DNA of 34,527 bases from VFJL01 sp043721435 (GTDB taxonomy: Bacteria > Pseudomonadota > Gammaproteobacteria > Burkholderiales > Nitrosomonadaceae), in the NCBI GenBank assembly GCA_043721435.1, contig JAYSQR010000018.1:1-34527 (forward strand), in the 5' to 3' direction. The notes under the pieces are model-generated. The model searched no databases. It saw only the letters and a list, made by a program, of their open reading frames with translations, and was not told the origin of the DNA. This document shows, piece by piece, positions 23,509-29,858 of the stretch. Made by a program: the position numbers and the translations under genes. Positions within the stretch are counted from its first letter, which is position 1. Each line of letters opens with the position of its first letter.

Positions 23509-24687
23509 TCAACGAAAATGACGGTTGCTTCGCGAAAGCGGCCATTCGTGAACGGCTGGTTTGTGTCGAACTCGGTCTTTCGCGAATGACGCAGTTGGGT
23601 CGTAAGCAAAAGAGAAATGGCACTGGGGAGCAGGCATACCATCAGGTGTGCGTCTATTCGGCTCCATCTTGATGCGAACCAGATGGCCTGCCTGGCTCAC
23701 GCTGAAGCGAATCGGCAGGAACTGTTCCAGCAGCCAGATGGTGGTGGCGGCATGCGATGACAGGCTTCTGGCGAGAAAGCGGGAGCTGCCGCCAGCCAGC
23801 GCAAGATAGATCAGCACCTGATCGGCAGCATGGATATCCAGGGTCGCCCCCGACAGAATCTCCTCGCGCAGCAGCCGTCCGGCCTCAGACCCAAGTTGCT
23901 CAGCGGGCACGCCTCTCTGCGCAGTAGTCGCGGCACCCAGGCGGGTGTGCTGCATCTGTGCAGCCAGCACAATCGCCCCACCCGCGCCGATGGCTTCATC
24001 CCTGCCCAATACGGTTTGATCGATCGCCGCTGCCGGAAAAGCCACGAGTTCCGCCAGGGCTGCATGCGCCATGCGCTGCACGATATGAGCCGGGAGGTTG
24101 GCAATATGCGCAACACCGCGGATTTCCACCAGATCTCCCGCTGCCTCCAGCAGCAAAGGCCGCAGCGGTAAGCAGGGATCTACTGCCACCGCGACTTCCC
24201 CTCCCCCGCGTGGAAAATATCCGCGCCGCAGCAAGTCGATTTTTGCTCTGACGCCTATACTGGAAAGCAGCGGCAGCAACACATGGCGAAAATAATCCAG
24301 CGGCGGTGCAGCGCGCACATCGGTGCCGCCGCTGATATTCATCCGCAATCTTGCACCGCAGGCAACGGCCACCGGCAGCGCCGCCTGCAGCACCAGCGTG
24401 ATGCTGCCGGCGGTGCCGACGGCGAAATTAAACTGGCCGCCGCGCAGCGAATTAGGCCGGAAAAAGATTTCCTGGGATTTGATTTCCAGCCCCTGTACTT
24501 CCTCCGCGCCACACAGCGCCGCTACGGCCTTGACGGCGGTTAGATGCTGCGCTGCCAGACCGGGATTGGAGCGTTTAGTGCGGATATTGTACAAATGCAC
24601 CGCTTGCCCGGTGATCGCCGCCAGCGCCACCGCCGTGCGCAACAGTTGCCCGCCACCTTCGCCGTAGGAACCATCGATTGCACGCAT
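23509..24687 (-). CDS. rtcA: RNA 3'-terminal phosphate cyclase
   Basis: This 392-residue enzyme converts an RNA 3'-phosphate to a 2',3'-cyclic phosphate using ATP, through an enzyme-AMP intermediate. Visible motifs are IDGSYGEGGGQLLRTAVALAAITG, the LRGGQFNFAVGTAGSITLVLQAALPVA block, and DYFRHVLLPLLSSIGV. The late SSHAATTIWLLEQFLPIRF carries the histidine expected to be adenylylated. The C-terminus is about 45 residues longer than usual (after VRIKMEP) and looks non-conserved. No rtcB or rtcR is present. It is divergent from a DUF504/MJ1316 gene. Confidence 0.92.
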   Translation of the reverse strand: MRAIDGSYGEGGGQLLRTAVALAAITGQAVHLYNIRTKRSNPGLAAQHLTAVKAVAALCGAEEVQGLEIKSQEIFFRPNSLRGGQFNFAVGTAGSITLVLQAALPVAVACGARLRMNISGGTDVRAAPPLDYFRHVLLPLLSSIGVRAKIDLLRRGYFPRGGGEVAVAVDPCLPLRPLLLEAAGDLVEIRGVAHIANLPAHIVQRMAHAALAELVAFPAAAIDQTVLGRDEAIGAGGAIVLAAQMQHTRLGAATTAQRGVPAEQLGSEAGRLLREEILSGATLDIHAADQVLIYLALAGGSSRFLARSLSSHAATTIWLLEQFLPIRFSVSQAGHLVRIKMEPNRRTPDGMPAPQCHFSFAYDPTASFAKDRVRHKPAVHEWPLSRSNRHFR

Positions 24688-24842
24688 GCCGATTTCTCAC
24701 CTAATAGTTTGGCATCCGGTCAGGAAGAACAAGTTGGGAGACAGATGATTCACTGTAGCATCAAACTTGGCCCTCCCGATGAGGATCGCCAAGTTGAACA
24801 AAAGCAGCGGTCAACCGCCGTTTCCAGATTCAGGAAAGCGCC

Positions 24843-25097
24843 ATGATTCCGATCCATGAACTGCTCAACCGCATTCGCTGGGATGAGGCGTTCGCCCAAG
24901 GAGATTTTGTCATCGGCTATTATGACCGGGCGGAACAGAAAATTATCCGGGTGCCGTTACAGCAGATTCATTTCACTCCCGGCGATCATTTTTTCTTCCA
25001 GGTCACGGATGCGGATGGCTATACCCATGAGGTTCCCTTGCATCGGGTCAAGGAAGTCACCAAGGATGGGGAGCTGATCTGGCACCGGGAACATTAA
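24843..25097 (+). CDS. DUF504/MJ1316-domain protein
   Basis: This 84-residue protein is essentially one domain: MIPIHELLNRIRWD, DFVIGYYDRAEQKIIRVPLQQIHF, and EVPLHRVKEVTKDGELIWHR. These match the DUF504 family. The MJ1316 domain has been predicted in comparative studies to recognise cyclic-phosphate RNA ends. The gene is divergent from rtcA, with 155 bp between the starts, which fits a role in handling the product of that enzyme. The function is inferred from family and context. Confidence 0.85.
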   Translation: MIPIHELLNRIRWDEAFAQGDFVIGYYDRAEQKIIRVPLQQIHFTPGDHFFFQVTDADGYTHEVPLHRVKEVTKDGELIWHREH

Positions 25098-25139
25098 TGA
25101 CCACTGGAGCAGAGCGGCTTTACCGGAGATTGATTCACC

Positions 25140-26030
25140 GTGGAATCCGCAATAAATTCTTCTTCGCCCCCTCTTGCTGACCGCCTGCGTGGTCACGTTT
25201 CCTATCTTGCGCTGGAGATCGGGCAACGCAACATCTTTCACCCGCAGGCGCTGCATGCCGCCGCCGACTACATCCGCAGCGAATGGCTCGCCCAGGGCTA
25301 TGCGGTGAACTCGCAGTGTTACCAGGCCAGGGAAGTGGAAAGTGAGAATCTGGAAGTAAGCCGGCCAGGCAGGACCAAGCCCCAGGAAATTGTCCTGGTG
25401 GGGGCGCACTATGACACGGTGACAGGCTCGCCCGGTGCTGACGATAATGCCAGCGGCATCGCCGCGCTGCTGGAACTCAGCCGTCTGTTTGCCTGCGTGG
25501 AAACAGAGCGCACCCTGCGTTTCGTGGCTTTTACCAACGAGGAACCGCCCTTCTTTTTCTGGGGGCAGATGGGCAGCGCCGTCTATGCCAGGACAGCAAA
25601 GGCGCGCGGCGAGAAGATCCGCCTCATGATCTCACTGGAAATGCTGGGGGCATACAGCGGCAAGCCCGGCAGCCAAGGCTATCCGCCGTTTCTCAAGCAC
25701 TTCTATCCAGACCGGGGAAACTTCATCGCCATGGTCTCCAACCGCGCGTCCCGCAAGGAATTGCGCCAGTTGCTGGCGACCTTCCAGGCGCATTCGGATT
25801 TCCCGGTGGAATCCCTGGCCACCTTTGAGTTTGTCCCCGGCGTGGCATGGAGCGATCATCTCTCCTTCTGGCGACAGGGCTATCCGGCAGTAATGGTCAC
25901 CGACACGGCTTTCTACCGCAACGTCGCCTACCATACCGCCACGGACACGCCGGAGAAGCTGAATTACCCGGCGATGGCGCGAGTGGTGGAAGGATTGTTC
26001 CACGCCTTGAGGGTATTGGAATTGCCTTAG
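25140..26030 (+). CDS. M28-family zinc aminopeptidase-like protein
   Basis: This 296-residue protein has the co-catalytic zinc motifs of M28 peptidases: VLVGAHYDTVTGSPGADDNASGIAALLEL (His, bridging Asp), FTNEEPPFF (catalytic Glu plus ligand), and YHTATDTPEKLNY (last His ligand). No signal peptide is present, so it is probably cytoplasmic. GTG 25140 is the first start after an in-frame stop, with GGAG about 11 bases upstream. The gene follows the DUF504 gene by 42 bp and precedes the CapA-like gene. The substrate is unknown. Confidence 0.87.
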   Translation: MESAINSSSPPLADRLRGHVSYLALEIGQRNIFHPQALHAAADYIRSEWLAQGYAVNSQCYQAREVESENLEVSRPGRTKPQEIVLVGAHYDTVTGSPGADDNASGIAALLELSRLFACVETERTLRFVAFTNEEPPFFFWGQMGSAVYARTAKARGEKIRLMISLEMLGAYSGKPGSQGYPPFLKHFYPDRGNFIAMVSNRASRKELRQLLATFQAHSDFPVESLATFEFVPGVAWSDHLSFWRQGYPAVMVTDTAFYRNVAYHTATDTPEKLNYPAMARVVEGLFHALRVLELP

Positions 26031-26113
26031 CGCCAGTCCTGTGGGCAGCAATCTCAATCTCGCCCGGATTTTCGTCTAGGATTAGAGCATGCGGTTCATA
26101 TCACGGCGATGCG

Positions 26114-27391
26114 ATGAAACACCAAGAGAAACATGCGGATCGGCAATTGCAGCGGCGCGAGTTTATTGGTTACCTGCTTGCGGCGGGATGCACCCTGGCA
26201 GTGCGTCCGGTTTGCGCGCAAGCGGTCATGGCCAGCAGCGCCGGTAGCCCGGGGAAGGCCGACACACAGCAAGCTGCCGGCGTCATCACCCTGTTTGTGT
26301 GCGGTGATGTCATGACGGGCAGGGGGATCGATCAGGTATTACCGCACCCCGGTAATCCCATCCTGTATGAACCGTACATGAAAAGCGCGACCGGCTACGT
26401 GCAAATTGCCGAAGAGGCGAACGGCCCGATTCCGAAACCAGTGGATTTTTCCTATATCTGGGGGGATGCCTTGGCCGAATTGGCGCGGGTAAAACCGGAT
26501 GCGCGCATCATCAATCTGGAAACCAGCGTCACCCAAAGCGATGAGGCGGAAAGCAAGAGCATCAATTACCGCATGCATCCGGCCAATGTTCCCTGCATCA
26601 CCGCAGCGCAGATCGACTGCTGCACCCTCGCCAACAACCACATGCTGGATTGGGGGCGTTCAGGCCTGGCCGAGACGCTGCAAACCTTGAAGATGGCTGG
26701 GATAAAAACCGCGGGAGCAGGGAGGAATCTGCGCGAAGCGGCGGCTCCCGCAGTAATCCCCGTTGCCGGCAAGGGCAGGGTGCTGGTCTTCTCGTTCGGT
26801 TCGGGAACGAGCGGCATACCCCGGAGTTGGGCGGCTAAGGTGGATAGACCCGGGGTGAACAGGCTGCCGGACTTTTCTGTGGAAACGGTGTGGGGCATAC
26901 GCGACAGCATCGGCCAGGTAAAACTGCCGGGTGACATCGCCGTTGCTTCGATTCACTGGGGCGGCAACTGGGGCTACGCGGTTCCTCAGGAGCAACAGGA
27001 ATTTGCCCGCCAGCTAATCGATGAAGCGGACGTTGATGTCGTCCACGGGCACTCTTCCCACCATGTGAAGGGGATCGAGGTTTACCAAGGCAAACCCATT
27101 CTTTACGGCTGCGGCGACTTCCTGAATGATTATGAAGGCATCTCCGGGCATGAGGCTTACCGGGGCGATCTGGCGTTGATGTATTTTGTCAGCATGGAGC
27201 CCTCGAGCGGCAATCTGCTGCGCTTGCAAATGACCCCGATGCAGATTAGACGCTTCAGGTTAAACCGGGCATCGAGGAGCGATGCCCGGTGGCTGGAGAA
27301 TGTCCTGAACCAGGAAGGCAGAAAGTTCGGCACCGGAGTGGAACTGAATGCGGATAATACCTTGGCGCTACGCTGGGCGTCGTCAGCTTAG
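26114..27391 (+). CDS. Tat-exported CapA-family protein
   Basis: The 425-residue product begins with a twin-arginine signal, RREFIGYLLAAGCTLAV, ending near CAQA, so it should be exported folded. The body has the CapA/PGA_cap metallophosphoesterase-like signatures: VCGDVMTGRGID, INLETSVTQSD, TLANNHMLDWG, VASIHWGGNWGY, and VVHGHSSHHVKGIEVYQGKPILYGCGDFLNDY. CapA proteins take part in poly-gamma-glutamate or related polymer synthesis or in phosphoester cleavage; the family is broad. ATG 26114 is chosen because it starts the Tat signal; the frame is open further upstream into the M28 gene but makes no sense there. Confidence 0.85.
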   Translation: MKHQEKHADRQLQRREFIGYLLAAGCTLAVRPVCAQAVMASSAGSPGKADTQQAAGVITLFVCGDVMTGRGIDQVLPHPGNPILYEPYMKSATGYVQIAEEANGPIPKPVDFSYIWGDALAELARVKPDARIINLETSVTQSDEAESKSINYRMHPANVPCITAAQIDCCTLANNHMLDWGRSGLAETLQTLKMAGIKTAGAGRNLREAAAPAVIPVAGKGRVLVFSFGSGTSGIPRSWAAKVDRPGVNRLPDFSVETVWGIRDSIGQVKLPGDIAVASIHWGGNWGYAVPQEQQEFARQLIDEADVDVVHGHSSHHVKGIEVYQGKPILYGCGDFLNDYEGISGHEAYRGDLALMYFVSMEPSSGNLLRLQMTPMQIRRFRLNRASRSDARWLENVLNQEGRKFGTGVELNADNTLALRWASSA

Positions 27392-27470
27392 GGTACGGTG
27401 TTTGATGCGGCCGGATCACGTCGCCGCAAAGAGGCCTTGACCAGATTCAGGGTTTTAAACCATCAACCAG

Positions 27471-27509
27471 CCCGCCATAATTGATCACACGCGAATACGT
27501 GCTGGCGGG
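27471..27509. other. Stem-loop downstream of the CapA-like gene
   Basis: CCCGCCA (27471-27477) and TGGCGGG (27503-27509) are perfect complements, with an inner CACG/CGTG pair (27488-27491 and 27498-27501). No T-tract follows, so it may be an operator or an RNA processing structure. The remaining gap to PilZ copy 1 (27510-27630) shares segments with the upstream region of PilZ copy 2, including GTAGAA(T/C)TC and GCATTTATCAA just before the ATG. Confidence 0.45.
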
Positions 27510-27630
27510 TAGGCTGATTACAGAACAACAGCAAGTATTTGAACGTTAATGATGAAATAACGCATCAGGCATGTTTTGTGTGTAGAATTCTAACGCTGGT
27601 TCATTTCATTGCGGATGGCGCATTTATCAA

Positions 27631-28008
27631 ATGGCTATAGAAAACCGGGAACATCGGCGACGTTATGTCGCGCATTGGAGAATCGCTATCGTTTTCGATG
27701 AAGCGGAGAAGAGGCCCGCCATCCATGGCCATACGCATGACCTGTCGCTCAGCGGCGCTTCCGTACACACCGATCATAATGTGGCTTCCAACACGCCGGT
27801 CACGGTTCTGCTGTCTCCTCCGTTGGCGCACGAGGGGGAGCGGCAGAAAGTGATCGAAATCAGAGCGAAACTGGTCTACTCGGTATACTCAGGCAGCAAT
27901 TTCTGTTTCCGCATCGGTTTGCATTTCATCAAATTCAAGAATGATGGCCTACAAATTCTCAAGGGTATGCTCGACAACCAGTCGGGTCCGCAAGAACATA
28001 CTCGATAA
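27631..28008 (+). CDS. PilZ-domain protein, copy 1
   Basis: This 125-residue single-domain protein carries the two c-di-GMP binding motifs of PilZ: RxxxR (REHRR, near residue 6) and DxSxxG (DLSLSG). The expected beta strands (WRIAIVFD, PVTVLLSPP, EIRAKLVYSVYSGSNFCFRIGLHFIKF) follow. It would bind c-di-GMP as a small effector. The ATG has no Shine-Dalgarno sequence, a trait shared with copy 2, where the same GCATTTATCAA precedes the ATG. Two paralogs follow in tandem on the same strand. Confidence 0.88.
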   Translation: MAIENREHRRRYVAHWRIAIVFDEAEKRPAIHGHTHDLSLSGASVHTDHNVASNTPVTVLLSPPLAHEGERQKVIEIRAKLVYSVYSGSNFCFRIGLHFIKFKNDGLQILKGMLDNQSGPQEHTR

Positions 28009-28047
28009 CCAGTCTCGCGTGATTTCGATGAGTATAAAACCAGCGTG

Positions 28048-28070
28048 AGCGCCCACAAAGGGGCTGTTTT
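28048..28070 (+). terminator. Terminator-like hairpin after PilZ copy 1
   Basis: AGC-CCC (28048-28054, with one bulged G) pairs with GGGGCT (28060-28065) around a five-base loop. It is followed by GTTTT (28066-28070). The T-tract is short, so strength is doubtful. It lies 40 bp after the PilZ copy 1 stop codon. Confidence 0.4.
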
Positions 28071-28167
28071 GCCGGAATACTCTTAATAAATCCGCGCCTG
28101 ATTAAGTCCGGATTTTTCGCTATTACTTTTTCATAGTATGAGCAAAACCGAACGGAGGTAAGCAGCA

Positions 28168-28230
28168 ATGAAACAGATGACGCTGTTTACATCGGGATTC
28201 GATCAATAAATACGCCAAGATCACGCACCT
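28168..28230 (+). pseudogene. Decayed N-terminus of an IS5-type transposase
   Basis: An ATG with a strong GGAGG upstream opens MKQMTLFTSGFDQ and then meets TAA. If the frame is shifted past the stop, YAKITH follows. MKQMTLF--GF-QYAKTTRR is the characteristic start of many IS5-family transposases, so this is the first part of a broken copy. Nothing of the remaining transposase is visible. Confidence 0.5.
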
Positions 28231-28287
28231 AGTGTATTTTTGGCCGAGATCGCCTAGGATTTGCACCAGGCAGACTCCCCCGCCCCT

Positions 28288-28500
28288 ATTCCTACGGAAA
28301 ATAGGCAGATTCCTACATTGGAATGCTGGCCTATCCAGCACAATTGCCTGCTCCCCAAGTCAGAACCAGGCAACTGGGGGCAGAACTGGAACAGTTAGGC
28401 CGGAAAAATTAACGTGGATAGAGTGACAGGAATACTAAATCAGTGCGGCCTGAATAACGCGCCCGGGCGCGAACTCTGGACTGGTTCGGAGGCTACTTAT
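28288..28500 (+). promoter_or_regulatory. Leader module, copy B (orphan)
   Basis: ATTCCTAC repeats lie at 28288-28295 and 28309-28316 (21 bp apart). A perfect dyad TTGCCTG/CAGGCAA (28344-28350 and 28367-28373) follows, with CCCC (28353-28356) facing GGGGG (28376-28380). Then comes a decayed leader frame with CTG in place of ATG and one extra A. Similarity to copies A and D continues through GAACTCTGGACT to GGCTACTTA and then stops. No acyltransferase follows; PilZ copy 2 begins about 200 bp later. This may mark a lost gene copy. Confidence 0.6.
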
Positions 28501-28698
28501 GTGGGGCACTCAGCGCACTCTCCCGGTCTTGGGCTGGATTCTTCAACAGCATGGGCCGGGAGCGGGCGCTCGCAGGAAGGCAAGCAGATCCCGTAGTAAA
28601 ATCAGGTAGTTGGTGGCACTAATGATAAGATAACGCAACAGCGTATGCTGCGCGTAGAACTCCTACCTTCACCTCGTCGTGCATAGTGCATTTATCAA

Positions 28699-29083
28699 AT
28701 GAGTATTAAAAATCGGGAATCTTCGCGTTATTACGCGCGTTGGCGAATCGCCATCATTTTCGATGAGACGGAGAACAGGCCAACCATCCATGGCCATACG
28801 CATGACGTGTCGCTCAGAGGCGCATCCATATACACCGAATATAACGTGTTCTCCAACACGCCAGTCACGGCCCTGCTATCCCCCCCCGTTGGCGTATGAG
28901 GGGGAACGGCAGAAAATAATCGAAATCAGAACGCAACTAGTCTACTCAGTATATGCAGGCGGCAATTATTGCTTCCGCGTCGGCCTGGATTTCATCAAAT
29001 TCAAGAATGACGGTCTGCGAATTCTCAAAGACAAACTTGATAACCAGATTCTCTTGAGTTCGACAGGTGTAAAGCCTGCGTGA
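28699..29083 (+). pseudogene. PilZ-domain protein, copy 2, frameshifted
   Basis: The first frame (28699-28899) encodes RESSRYYARWRIAIIFD with the RxxxR motif and DVSLRG, then ends prematurely after ALLSPPVGV. The expected continuation (LAYEGERQKIIEIRTQLVYSVYAGGNYCFRVGLDFIKF) lies in another frame up to 29083. The switch falls in a run of eight C at about 28880-28887; seven C would restore a 127-residue protein like copy 1. It may be a pseudogene, a phase-variable gene or a sequencing error. No Shine-Dalgarno sequence precedes the ATG. Confidence 0.8.
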
Positions 29084-29189
29084 ACGCCCGCCTGCTTCGC
29101 GCTTCGGTTTAATGGCGAACAACGTTATGAGAAACTACACCCAGCGCTTGCGGCCAAGCAGGTTCCTGCCACGCATTCTGCTCTCCCAG

Positions 29190-29327
29190 ATTCCTACAGA
29201 AAAATAAGCGAATTCCTACATCGGAGTATCGCTGCTATCCAGCACAATTGCCTACACCCCAAGTCAAAGCCGCAACTGGGGACGGGAATGGAACAGTTAA
29301 ATTGTAAAATCAACGAAGGACTAAAAA
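29190..29327 (+). promoter_or_regulatory. Leader module, copy C (upstream of PilZ copy 3)
   Basis: ATTCCTAC repeats lie at 29190-29197 and 29212-29219 (22 bp apart), followed by CCAGCACAATTGCCTA and CCCC (29257-29260) facing GGGG (29278-29281). An ATG at 29288 begins MEQLNCKINEGLK, which runs in frame into the PilZ protein. After KIN the similarity to copies A and B ends. GAAGGA at about 29314-29319 provides a second, PilZ-specific ribosome binding site. Confidence 0.6.
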
Positions 29328-29740
29328 TGGCCATAGAAGATAACCGAGCGACTCCACGCTATCGTGCGCACTGGAAAATCTCCATCATTTTCGATGCGGC
29401 GGAGAAAAAGCCCATCGTTCATAGTTATACCAATGACCTGTCGCTCAGTGGCACGGCGGTAAACACCGACCTTAACGTGTCTTCCACAAAGCCGGTTACG
29501 GTTCTGCTGTTCCCGCCATTGACGTATGGAGAGGATAAGCAGAAAACAATCGAAATCAGAGCGAATCTGGTCTATACAATATATTCAGGCAGCGATTCTT
29601 GCTTCCGCATCGGTTTGCATTACATCAGTTTCAAGGGCGATGGCATGAAAGTTCTCAAGGACAGACTCGATCGCCAGTTTTCTGTGGGTTCAAGAGATGA
29701 AAAGCTTCCGGCAGCATCAGTAAACGGGCCATCTTTCTGA
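29328..29740 (+). CDS. PilZ-domain protein, copy 3
   Basis: From ATG 29328 the protein is 137 residues, starting MAIEDNRATPRY, with RxxxR (RATPR) and DLSLSG. The same strands as copy 1 follow (WKISIIFD, PVTVLLFPPL, EIRANLVYTIYSGSDSCFRIGLHYISF), plus an extra C-terminal tail of about 20 residues. GAAGGA seven bases upstream supports this start. An in-frame ATG at 29288 would fuse 13 residues of the leader module to the N-terminus, giving 150 residues. It is a likely c-di-GMP effector. Confidence 0.87.
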
Positions 29741-29858
29741 AAGACTCGTGAGCCGCATTCTGCGTTCTCCCTAGTCTTACAGTGATTCAGCGTCCCGCCA
29801 CAGTACAACACCATCTGTTGAGTGTGGGTATCCGTGAGCGTATCGCAAGGAGCGCCCA

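Larger units (their letters stand above)
28009..28698. other. Spacer between PilZ copies 1 and 2 with IS and leader-module remnants
   Basis: This 690-bp gap has no intact gene. From left to right it holds a terminator-like hairpin (28048-28070), the decayed start of an IS5-type transposase (28168-28230), copy B of the leader module (28288-28500), and the upstream region of PilZ copy 2. The last part shares ATAACGCA, GTAGAAC and GCATTTATCAA with the region before copy 1. An open frame at 28414-28596 is part of the decayed leader and was not called. Confidence 0.55.

Noticed and set aside
25847..26113. Long N-terminal extension of the CapA-like gene into the M28 gene
   Set aside because: It is a shadow of the M28 coding sequence; the Tat signal begins at 26114 and would be buried by the extension.
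28880..28887. Programmed ribosomal frameshift in PilZ copy 2
   Set aside because: The poly-C run could slip, but there is no downstream structure or upstream stimulatory site evident. A reversible indel or sequencing error is simpler.
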